Assembly (NCBI GenBank): GCA_016280525.1
Contig: JAEEGW010000205.1
Span: 1-5,145, forward strand
Length of the DNA: 5,145 nt
Direction of reading: 5' to 3'
DNA from: Clostridiales bacterium
GTDB taxonomy: Bacteria > Bacillota > Clostridia > Oscillospirales > CAG-272
Position 1 is the first letter of the stretch; each line of letters begins with the position of its first letter. Below are positions 1-4,941 of this stretch, piece by piece. The position numbers and the translations under genes were made by a program. A model generated the notes under the pieces. It did not search any database. It worked only from the letters and a program-made list of their open reading frames with translations, and had not been told where the DNA came from.

Positions 1-522
1 ACGGTAAACGGCGGGCTTGACGGCTGGGAATCGTTTGATTACGTTTTAAAGGATGCGACGGCGGATAAGACCGTTTTATACAAATTCAAAGGAAACGGCT
101 ATGACAACGAAAAAACAGCGGAGTGCGAGTATACCGTATCCGGGAACGTGATGCAGATCAAAGTAAAAAGAGCCGATATAGGTATAGCGGACGCTGATTT
201 CACGGTCAATTTCAAGGTGACGGACGGCGTTGTGCTTGATAATGATATAATGAATTTCTATACCTCGGGCGACGTCGCACCCGCGGGCAGATTCAAATAC
301 AGCTATACTGCAAAGGGCGGCGCGACCGTTGTGACGGATACAGAGGCGGATCCCGGCGCGGAGCAGACGGAGGAAGCAAGCGTAACGGATGAAGAAACGT
401 TAACTCACACAGAAATAGATAAAAAAAGCGACAGCACACCGATAATCATAGCGGTATCCGCCGCTGTCGCGGTCGCCGCTGTCGTAGCGGTCATAGTTGT
501 GATAATAAAGAAAAAGAAATAA
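1..522 (+). CDS. C-terminus of a membrane-anchored surface protein with a carbohydrate-binding-like domain (5' partial)
   Basis: The reading frame is open from base 1, so the start lies outside the window; 173 residues are visible. Visible residues 1-102 look like a beta-sandwich module ending in DNDIMNFYTSGDVAPAGRF (80-98). From memory, similar D-I-M-[DN]-F-Y-x-x-G-D-x-A-P motifs occur near the C-terminus of secreted glycan-related proteins of Firmicutes, in DOMON/CBM9-like domains. A Thr/Glu/Asp-rich linker follows (about 103-145), then one hydrophobic Ala/Val/Ile segment (147-169) and a terminal KKKK. That layout fits an extracellular protein held by a C-terminal membrane helix with the lysines inside; there is no LPXTG sorting motif. 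The stop lies 12 bases before mscS, so the two are probably co-transcribed. The GTG/ATG at 148-153 falls inside the fold and is not a believable start. The enzymatic or binding role of the whole protein cannot be told from this fragment. Confidence 0.8.
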   Translation, partial: TVNGGLDGWESFDYVLKDATADKTVLYKFKGNGYDNEKTAECEYTVSGNVMQIKVKRADIGIADADFTVNFKVTDGVVLDNDIMNFYTSGDVAPAGRFKYSYTAKGGATVVTDTEADPGAEQTEEASVTDEETLTHTEIDKKSDSTPIIIAVSAAVAVAAVVAVIVVIIKKKK

Positions 523-534
523 GGGAGTAAGGGT

Positions 535-1359
535 ATGGAAGAGTTCTTAAAAAAACTTATCGATATGGGCAGCAACTACGGCGGCAAGATCTTACTCGCC
601 ATAGCCGTAGTTATCGTCGGACTCATAGCTATAAAATTTATCGGAAAAGCCGTAACAAAAGCGACGGATAAGACAAAATGGAACAGCACCGTAAAGGTCA
701 TCGTAAACAAGGGTGTAAAGATACTTTTGTACCTGCTTCTTCTTGTAGGTGTCATAGAGATCTTAGGCGTGCCGATGTCGAGCGTTGTGGCGCTGATGGC
801 ATCCGGCGGTCTTGCCGTGGGTCTGGCGTTCCAGGGCGCGCTGTCCAACTTTGCCGGCGGATTTATGATACTCATATTCAGACCGTTCAAAATAGGTGAT
901 TATATAGAATCTACGGGCGCCGAAGGCTTTGTAAAAGACATAAGCATCTTTTACACAAAAATAATGACGATAGACAACAAACAGATACTCGTGCCCAACG
1001 GCGATCTGATGAGCGCGAACGTCACGAACTTCACCGCGTCCGAAAAACGGCGCGTGGACCAGAATTTCAAGATCACGAACGACATAGATCAGGAGCTTGT
1101 AAAATCCGTTCTGCTTGACGCCACGTCAAAGACGGAGGGAGTTTTGCCCGATCCGAAACCGTTTGCGCGCCTTACCGCTGTTGACGACGACACGTACATA
1201 TTCACTATACGCGCGTGGTGCGACACGAAAAATTACTGGGACGTTTATTTTGATCTGATAGAAAACTGCAGCAAAGCGCTGAGCGATAACGGCATAGACG
1301 ACCCGGAGGAGAGGATAGCGGTAAGAATAGTCAAGCCGGAAGAAGAAGACGACGAATAA
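535..1359 (+). CDS. mscS: Small-conductance mechanosensitive ion channel, MscS family
   Basis: This encodes a 274-residue inner-membrane channel that should open under membrane tension and release solutes during hypo-osmotic shock; the E. coli protein has 286 residues. Hydrophobic segments at about 18-37 (TM1), 61-79 (TM2) and 82-115 (TM3) are followed by a cytoplasmic beta/alpha-beta domain. TM3 carries GLAVGLAFQGALSNFAGG (92-109), nearly identical to the E. coli pore helix. L93 and L97 match gate residues L105 and L109, G101 matches the hinge G113, and Q100 and N105 match Q112 and N117. FRPFKIGDYIE (115-125) and VPNG (153-156) are family hallmarks of the middle domain. The C-terminus is very acidic (EEEDDE), and the segment around DDPEERIAV lacks the Pro-rich pattern usual before the last strand. 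GGGAG at 523-527 sits 7 bases before the ATG. It follows the surface-protein gene with no room for a promoter, so it is probably the second gene of that operon. Confidence 0.96.
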   Translation: MEEFLKKLIDMGSNYGGKILLAIAVVIVGLIAIKFIGKAVTKATDKTKWNSTVKVIVNKGVKILLYLLLLVGVIEILGVPMSSVVALMASGGLAVGLAFQGALSNFAGGFMILIFRPFKIGDYIESTGAEGFVKDISIFYTKIMTIDNKQILVPNGDLMSANVTNFTASEKRRVDQNFKITNDIDQELVKSVLLDATSKTEGVLPDPKPFARLTAVDDDTYIFTIRAWCDTKNYWDVYFDLIENCSKALSDNGIDDPEERIAVRIVKPEEEDDE

Positions 1360-1366
1360 ATAAAAA

Positions 1367-1414
1367 AGCTGCTTCGCGCTATTTCTTATAAAGAAGAACG
1401 GGCGCAAGGCGGCT
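1367..1414 (+). other. Long stem-loop just after mscS
   Basis: Bases 1367-1379 (AGCTGCTTCGCGC) pair with 1402-1414 (GCGCAAGGCGGCT) over 13 positions, with two G-U pairs and one C-A mismatch. The loop contains a smaller TTCTT/AAGAA helix. It begins 8 bases after the mscS stop and has no T tract, so by itself it is not a standard terminator. It may protect the 3' end of the transcript or act with the hairpin downstream. Confidence 0.55.
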
Positions 1415-1423
1415 CATAAGAAT

Positions 1424-1460
1424 AGGACGGGTAGAAAATTTGCCCGTTCTGTTCCTTTTT
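1424..1460 (+). terminator. Rho-independent terminator of the surface protein-mscS operon
   Basis: AGGACGGG (1424-1431) pairs with CCCGTTCT (1443-1450), including one G-U, and CTTTTT (1455-1460) lies close downstream. The right arm, with one more base (1442-1450), is also a perfect 9-base complement of AGAACGGGC at 1395-1403, so two exclusive hairpins can end at the same T tract. The neighbouring regulator gene is convergent, so a stop signal here makes sense. Confidence 0.7.
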
Positions 1461-1543
1461 AATCAGCTTCATTTTTTGCCGTACCACAAACGCGAAACTC
1501 GCGATAAGTGAAAGTCTGACATCTGATTCACAATGTTTTTATT

Positions 1544-2674
1544 CTATTGCTTCTCGGCAATTTCTTTTTCTACGCGACTGACAAGATCGTCATATCTTGG
1601 GTCACCGCTCATTTTTTTATAATATATTTCAGTTTTGTCTTTCAAGATGCAGTTAAGAAACCCAGGAACATTTTTTGTCGCGTAAACGCTTTCAGATTCA
1701 TCCGTTATCTTGTTCGTAAAAGGAGAAGAATAGCCGGCCTTTCCTTCTTTACGCAGTCTTTCCAGATATACGTCAAAGGCTTTTGCATATTCAAAAGCGT
1801 TTTCAAGCATTTCAAAAGCCTTATCGATTTGATCGTCTTCAGTCAACAGTTCCGCATATTCGTCATACAGACTGAATAAGTAAGTGTTATAAAAACCGTA
1901 ATCTCCGCGGAAAATGAATTTGTATAAGTCGATCAGCTTTTCCACAGCCGCTATTTTTGTTTTTCGATCATCCGCGCGGCGCGGTAATTGATAAGTCAGA
2001 TTATAAAGCCCGTCAATAATCAGCTTTTGACTGTACATAATATATTCGTCGTAATAATTATAACGAAAGGCTATGCATAGTATTGTGTTTTTTGATTCCG
2101 GATAATGTCCTGCCAGCTCGATTGCTTTTTCTTTTTCGCCGATGGATGCGTAGATAGTAGCGAGCGTCCGAGTGCATTCAGATCTTATTTCGTCGTTTAC
2201 GGATACTGCAAGGATATCCTCCATAATCTTTACGGGTTCTTCCCACCCGTGCACAGCCCTGGTTTTTTCGTGATCGCCGTAACAGTGGAATCTTTTACCG
2301 TCCCACTGATACCATAAAGCCATGGCTAATCGGTAAAGCAGGTTTTCGTTTGCCGGAAATTCCGCCAGCGCCTGACGCATCAGCTCCACACGCTCCTCCG
2401 ACGGTGACCAGTTGCGGAAAAGTTCGTCATATTTCGCACAGTATTCGTCGATTTTTCTCTGCTTCTCGACGAGATCATGATCAAAAAGCTCGTCAAGCGT
2501 GACGTTGAAGAAGTTTGCGATCGGTGTAAGGTATTCAAGATCGGGATAGCCGTTTTCGCTTTCCCATTTGCTGACAGCCTGAGCAGTAACACCGAGCGCA
2601 GAGGCGAGCTTTTCCTGAGTAACACCGTCGCGCGTACGTAAAGACTTTATTTTTGCTCCTATTTTTATATTCAT
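1544..2674 (-). CDS. XRE-family transcriptional regulator with C-terminal helical-repeat domain
   Basis: The product has 376 residues. Residues 3-64 form a typical HTH_3/XRE DNA-binding domain: IGAKIKSLRTRDGVTQEKLA, then GVTAQAVSKWESENGYPDLE with the recognition helix at about 31-39, closing with IANFFNVTLDELF. Residues 70-376 are largely helical and contain TPR-like pairs, for example around 95-121 and 168-191 (LATIYASIGEKEKAIELAGHYP). In related Clostridia regulators such tails are thought to bind a peptide or protein signal; which signal is unknown here. The ATG has GAAAGGG (2684-2690 on the opposite strand) 9 bases upstream, and a consensus promoter lies before it. The gene is monocistronic: it converges with mscS and is separated from the toxin-antitoxin operon by a terminator. 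An inverted repeat over its -10 box suggests self-repression. The DNA-binding role is safe, the targets are not known. Confidence 0.92.
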   Translation of the reverse strand: MNIKIGAKIKSLRTRDGVTQEKLASALGVTAQAVSKWESENGYPDLEYLTPIANFFNVTLDELFDHDLVEKQRKIDEYCAKYDELFRNWSPSEERVELMRQALAEFPANENLLYRLAMALWYQWDGKRFHCYGDHEKTRAVHGWEEPVKIMEDILAVSVNDEIRSECTRTLATIYASIGEKEKAIELAGHYPESKNTILCIAFRYNYYDEYIMYSQKLIIDGLYNLTYQLPRRADDRKTKIAAVEKLIDLYKFIFRGDYGFYNTYLFSLYDEYAELLTEDDQIDKAFEMLENAFEYAKAFDVYLERLRKEGKAGYSSPFTNKITDESESVYATKNVPGFLNCILKDKTEIYYKKMSGDPRYDDLVSRVEKEIAEKQ

Positions 2675-2714
2675 TACGTAATACCCTTTCGATATTTTAT
2701 TTGTAAGCTTATGT

Positions 2715-2729
2715 CTTAATTATATTAAG
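2715..2729. promoter_or_regulatory. Candidate operator overlapping the -10 box of the XRE gene
   Basis: CTTAAT-TAT-ATTAAG is a perfect 6-base inverted repeat with a 3-base centre, covering the whole -10 box. A dimeric HTH protein bound here would block RNA polymerase, and the XRE protein encoded just downstream is the obvious candidate. AT-rich palindromes also arise by chance around -10 boxes, so this is an inference. Confidence 0.45.
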
Positions 2730-2746
2730 TTTTTGAATTTTGTCAA
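2719..2746 (-). promoter_or_regulatory. Sigma-A promoter of the XRE regulator
   Basis: Read on the minus strand, TTGACA (2746-2741) and TATAAT (2724-2719) are both exact consensus boxes with a 16-base spacer. Transcription would start near 2712, leaving a leader of about 38 bases with the GAAAGGG ribosome site. Confidence 0.82.
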
Positions 2747-2798
2747 TTATCAATTCGTAGTCGTGTTATCAACGGAACGTTGTTATAAATGTACCGGC

Positions 2799-2843
2799 AA
2801 AAAAACGAACGGAGAAGCTGCATGATAATTTAACTCCTCCGTT
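2799..2843 (-). terminator. Rho-independent terminator of the toxin-antitoxin operon
   Basis: On the minus strand AACGGAG (2843-2837) pairs with CTCCGTT (2814-2808), then CG and seven T's (2805-2799) follow. The loop is about 22 bases, rather long. A smaller stem, AGTCCA/TGGATT (2877-2863) followed by more T's, lies only 20 bases after the toxin stop and may be a first, weaker stop point. Together they insulate the XRE gene from the toxin operon. Confidence 0.65.
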
Positions 2844-2896
2844 TATTGTTTAATTTGTAAAAAATCCATCGTGGACTACATCACTTTAAAGACGGT

Positions 2897-3313
2897 TCAC
2901 TCAAAAGATTCTAGAATAATACCTATCATCTGCCTCGGCGTTACGATGAATGGTTTTTCCGGAAAATGTTTTATATTTCCTGTCACGAGATATGAGTCCT
3001 CTTCCTTGCGCATATCCATGACAACCTCGTAAAACACAAGGTCTTTAGGATCGGGAAGATCAATGTCAATGTGCTCGGCGTCAACGTATATGCCGTGACC
3101 GTCTATCTCATTCAGAACGTCTTTGACGATTTGCTCCGGAAAGTCAAATTTTGGGCGCAGCAACACATCGCGGTATTCTTTGATTATCGCTTTGTTCAGG
3201 AGCGGAACGATAACACCGTCCAATACCAATTCCACAACCTGACCGGGAACGGATTCAGGTTTAATCGCGGCGGATACCAGCACGTTCGTGTCAATGACAG
3301 CGTAATACTTCAT
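2897..3313 (-). CDS. PIN-domain toxin of a type II toxin-antitoxin pair (putative endoribonuclease)
   Basis: This 138-residue protein matches the 'PIN family putative toxin' group (COG1569-like), in which a cluster of acidic residues binds a divalent metal and cleaves RNA. VIDTNVLVSA (6-15) gives the first acid D8, EYRDVLLRPKFDFP (46-59) gives E46, DPKDLVFYEVVMD (88-100) gives D88/D91, and EDSYLVTGNIKHF (105-117) gives D106 with the TGN hallmark. All expected acidic positions are present, so the enzyme looks intact. The length is normal for the family. Its ATG overlaps the antitoxin stop as ATGA, and a run of five G's lies 4 bases upstream, which implies translational coupling. A terminator follows. 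The natural RNA target cannot be read from sequence. Activity is presumably masked by the upstream protein until that protein is degraded. Confidence 0.9.
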   Translation of the reverse strand: MKYYAVIDTNVLVSAAIKPESVPGQVVELVLDGVIVPLLNKAIIKEYRDVLLRPKFDFPEQIVKDVLNEIDGHGIYVDAEHIDIDLPDPKDLVFYEVVMDMRKEEDSYLVTGNIKHFPEKPFIVTPRQMIGIILESFE

Positions 3314-3612
3314 AATGCCCCCGCGCTGCCGTCTTTTCGAGCGTTTTTGATCTCTTCATTTATCTCGTCAAGCGTCATGTCGGAATTGCCGTTTTCTTCT
3401 GAGATTTTCCCCATTTGCCGCAGTGCAAGTATGCCCCTGCTCTTCGGCAGATCGTTTAATTTCATACTAAACGGAATGCCGTTTTCCGAGATAAGACGTG
3501 CAATGCACATACGCATATACGTTTGCAGGTCGATCCCGAGCTTCTCACAAATCTGAATTGCTTTTATCCTTGACGCTTCGTCTGTTCGAAATTGTACTAA
3601 TGCGTTTGCCAT
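3310..3612 (-). CDS. RelB/DinJ-type ribbon-helix-helix antitoxin
   Basis: This is a 100-residue protein. The N-terminal strand ALVQFRTDEA (4-13), the helix RIKAIQICEKLGIDLQTYMRMCIARLI (15-41) and GIPFSMKL (45-52) are the standard RelB/DinJ layout, in which two chains pair their strands to bind DNA and the C-terminal half wraps the toxin. The C-terminal half (53-100) is charged and probably disordered when unbound. AGGAG lies 8 bases before the ATG. It overlaps the PIN toxin by four bases. RelB/DinJ antitoxins are best known with RelE/YafQ-type toxins, so the PIN partner makes this a mixed pair. It probably represses its own promoter through the 34-base palindrome upstream, with the toxin as co-repressor, as is known for this class. 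Confidence 0.88.
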   Translation of the reverse strand: MANALVQFRTDEASRIKAIQICEKLGIDLQTYMRMCIARLISENGIPFSMKLNDLPKSRGILALRQMGKISEENGNSDMTLDEINEEIKNARKDGSAGAL

Positions 3613-3641
3613 AATATCAGCTCCTTTCTGATTTCACTATT

Positions 3642-3670
3642 ATTATATGCATAAATGTCATCAAATGCAA
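3642..3670 (-). promoter_or_regulatory. Promoter of the antitoxin-toxin operon
   Basis: On the minus strand a perfect TATAAT (3647-3642) lies 17 bases after TTGCAT (3670-3665), a weak -35 matching only the TTG. Transcription would begin near 3635, only about 23 bases before the antitoxin ATG. The -35 element and most of the spacer lie inside the operator palindrome. Confidence 0.65.
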
Positions 3671-3686
3671 GCATATGATGACATTT
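3653..3686. promoter_or_regulatory. 34-base palindromic operator of the toxin-antitoxin operon
   Basis: The outer arms AAATGTCATCA (3653-3663) and TGATGACATTT (3676-3686) are perfect complements. Inside them ATGC and GCAT form a second inverted pair around a central AA. In total 15 of 16 arm positions pair. The palindrome covers the -35 box and spacer of the operon promoter, as expected for the binding site of a ribbon-helix-helix antitoxin or its complex with the toxin. In RNA reading through from the flavodoxin gene it would also form a long stem-loop. Confidence 0.75.
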
Positions 3687-3742
3687 TAACAAAATATTTA
3701 CATATTATCCTTATGAGAACCGGTCTTCGGCAGCTTTTTTTA

Positions 3743-4237
3743 TCATTTTAAATTCTTTATACTTTCACAGAACGCTATAAGGTTCTTTTCGTTTTCCTCG
3801 CTCGGCTTGTCCTTCGGGTCGGTGAGGATCAGCTCCGCTTCGTACGACTGTATGTCAAGCAGTTTTCTCAGCTTTTCTATCGCTTTTTCCGCGCCGCCGC
3901 CGCTGTAACAGGTAAATACGGCGATCCGTTTGTTTTGCAGAGATCCTTTGTTATCGCAGACGAACGTACGCAAAGGCGGCGTTATATTGCTTGCCCATAC
4001 GGGCGTTCCCAGTATGACAAGATCATATTCCTCCGCTTTGAATTCGTACGGCAAAAGACGCGGCTTGTCTCCGAACACCGCACTTTTTCCGCCCCATAAA
4101 AACTTTTTCGCGCCTTTATCGGGATACGCCTTGTCCGGCGCTATGCGCAGAACGTCCGCGCCCGTTGCTTCCGCGATCTTCTCTGCGGCGTATTCCGTAT
4201 TGCCGAGCATTGAATAATATACTATCAGTTTTTTCAT
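3743..4237 (-). CDS. Flavodoxin (FMN-binding electron carrier or quinone-reductase-like protein)
   Basis: This 164-residue protein has the short-chain flavodoxin fold. The phosphate loop is LIVYYSMLGNTEYAAEKIA (4-22), with S9-M-L-G-N-T14 in place of the more usual S-R/Q-T-G-N-T. The second FMN-contact segment is VILGTPVWASNITPPLRTFV (74-93), with W81 placed to stack on the flavin ring. FTCYSGGGAEKAIEKL (108-123) is the third loop, with the Gly-rich segment typical of this group. It probably carries or transfers electrons in the cytoplasm; the partner enzyme is not visible. CAAAGGAAAC lies about 10 bases before the ATG. The 35-base gap after the upstream membrane-protein gene leaves little room for a promoter, so the two are probably co-transcribed. 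No convincing terminator is visible after the TGA, and some transcripts may run into the toxin-antitoxin operon. Its GC content is visibly higher than that of the upstream partner. Confidence 0.93.
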   Translation of the reverse strand: MKKLIVYYSMLGNTEYAAEKIAEATGADVLRIAPDKAYPDKGAKKFLWGGKSAVFGDKPRLLPYEFKAEEYDLVILGTPVWASNITPPLRTFVCDNKGSLQNKRIAVFTCYSGGGAEKAIEKLRKLLDIQSYEAELILTDPKDKPSEENEKNLIAFCESIKNLK

Positions 4238-4272
4238 ATACTATGTTTCCTTTGATATAATGCCGATAATTT

Positions 4273-4578
4273 TTATGTATCTTGATTGTTTTGATTTTTG
4301 ATTATCTCTTTTAGCTCTCTTATTTCCTGCTTAAGTTCTTCAGTTTGCTGATCTTTTTTTGCTTGTTCGATCTTGTTTGGAATTACTAAGGCTACAATTA
4401 TCGCTGGCAATAAAGCAGCAAATCCGAAAAAGTAAAATCCTACGCTACTATAGCCTTTTTTCTTTGCTATAGATGCTGGTATGAACGCGAGAGAAAATGC
4501 TAAAATTATGGTTATAACAAGAGAAGCGATATACGGCAGCATAGTTATTGTCTGAGCATCAATGTAAAGTGTGTTCAT
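4273..4578 (-). CDS. Small two-helix membrane protein with C-terminal coiled coil
   Basis: This 101-residue protein of unknown function has hydrophobic helices at about 14-37 and 46-66. Between them lies a short positive loop, AKKKGYSS (38-45). The segment IPASIAKKKGYSSVGFYFFG (33-52) resembles a recurrent small-protein pattern in Firmicutes and their phages (IPA-x-IAxxKG followed by an aromatic second helix), whose role I do not know. The tail 68-101 is highly charged, with L82, I86, L89 and I93 in a/d heptad spacing, so it may form a coiled coil in the cytoplasm. AAAGGAAA about 8 bases before the ATG supports the start. It is the first gene after a perfect promoter with a long leader and is followed after 34 bases by the flavodoxin. 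Its AT-rich composition and AT-ending codons differ from the flavodoxin and may reflect separate origin. Confidence 0.85.
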   Translation of the reverse strand: MNTLYIDAQTITMLPYIASLVITIILAFSLAFIPASIAKKKGYSSVGFYFFGFAALLPAIIVALVIPNKIEQAKKDQQTEELKQEIRELKEIIKNQNNQDT

Positions 4579-4630
4579 TTTTTATTTCCTTTTACCTTTC
4601 TACTTGGTTATTTCTATATGGTTTTGTGGA

Positions 4631-4664
4631 TTTATGCGAATCAAAATTTTTTTGATTGCATAAA
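4631..4664 (-). promoter_or_regulatory. Long inverted repeat in the leader of the small membrane protein gene
   Basis: TTTATGC (4631-4637) plus AATCAAAA (4639-4646) pair perfectly with TTTTGATTGCATAAA (4650-4664); only the G at 4638 is bulged and the loop is three T's. The 15-bp element lies between the predicted start of transcription (about 4676) and the ribosome site (4587-4590). It overlaps a 12-base perfect palindrome ATAAAGCTTTAT at 4660-4671, so two structures compete for 4660-4664. It could be an operator that blocks elongation, or an RNA stem protecting the leader. There is no T tract after it on the transcribed strand, so it is not an attenuator of the usual kind. Confidence 0.6.
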
Positions 4665-4682
4665 GCTTTATAAACCTTCTAC

Positions 4683-4711
4683 ATTATAGCACAAGCAAAT
4701 TTGTTTGTCAA
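4683..4711 (-). promoter_or_regulatory. Full-consensus sigma-A promoter for the membrane protein-flavodoxin operon
   Basis: On the minus strand TTGACA (4711-4706), a 17-base spacer and TATAAT (4688-4683) are all optimal, and TGC directly before the -10 adds an extended -10 element. Start near 4676, leader of about 98 bases. A promoter this strong usually implies either constant high expression or tight control by a repressor. Confidence 0.88.
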
Positions 4712-4719
4712 TATAAAAG

Positions 4720-4747
4720 CAGGCTGATAATGAATCAACCTGTTTTT
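4720..4747. terminator. Bidirectional-looking terminator hairpin next to the -35 box
   Basis: CAGGCTGAT (4720-4728) and ATCAACCTG (4734-4742) pair around a 5-base loop. The single imperfect pair is G-U in minus-strand RNA and C-A in plus-strand RNA. TTTTT follows on the plus side (4743-4747) and CTTTTATA on the minus side (read 4719-4712). Minus-strand reading seems intended: it would stop transcripts coming through the repeat region just before the operon promoter. Confidence 0.65.
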
Positions 4748-4775
4748 GTATTGTACTGAAAATCCGATCGGCAAA

Positions 4776-4884
4776 AGCTAAATTGAAAACCTGCGGTTTT
4801 CAGCTAAATTAAATTCGCCGTTAAGCTCGGAGGAGCCGAATATAGCTTGTGAAACAAATTTAGCACGGCGACGTCGTATTTAGC
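4776..4884. repeat. AGCTAAATT boxes around small stem-loops
   Basis: AGCTAAATT occurs at 4776-4784 and 4802-4810 as direct copies flanking a 7-bp hairpin, GAAAACC-TGC-GGTTTTC (4785-4801). Inverted relatives, AAATTTAGC (4856-4864) and TATTTAGC (4877-4884), flank a second stem-loop, ACGGC-GAC-GTCGT (4865-4877, one G-U). CGCCGT (4816-4821) also pairs with ACGGCG (4865-4870), which would close the middle part, itself holding GCTC/GAGC and AAGCT/AGCTT pairs. No reading frame worth calling is present. Confidence 0.6.
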
Positions 4885-4893
4885 TCGCCGGTA

Positions 4894-4935
4894 AGGGGTT
4901 CCCCGACGCGAACCGGAGAGCGTTGGGGAACCCCT
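4894..4935. repeat. 16-bp stem-loop with AGGGGTTCCCC arms
   Basis: AGGGGTTCCCC (4894-4904) pairs perfectly with GGGGAACCCCT (4925-4935). The helix continues through a G-U and ACGC/GCGT to a 10-base loop (4910-4919). It is the strongest hairpin in the window. No T tract follows on either side, so it is not a typical terminator; each arm's own sequence is also nearly palindromic (GGGGTTCCCC). Confidence 0.75.
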
Positions 4936-4941
4936 ATCGCC

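Noticed and set aside
1126..1407. Minus-strand open frame over the end of mscS
   Set aside because: It is a shadow of mscS: no family features and no ribosome site, whereas the plus frame is a clear MscS.
1491..1503. CGCGA-AAC-TCGCG hairpin as terminator of the XRE gene
   Set aside because: The stem is only 5 bp and the following minus-strand bases (TTTGTGG) are a poor T tract. It may contribute but cannot be supported.
3071..3556. Plus-strand open frame of 161 codons across the toxin-antitoxin genes
   Set aside because: It lies opposite two well-recognised overlapping genes with their own promoter and ribosome sites, and its product is composition-biased with no family match.
3719..3741. 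CCG-GTCTT-CGG followed by seven T's as a plus-strand terminator
   Set aside because: The stem is three base pairs and there is no plus-strand gene upstream to end. On the minus strand, where the flavodoxin ends, no T tract follows.
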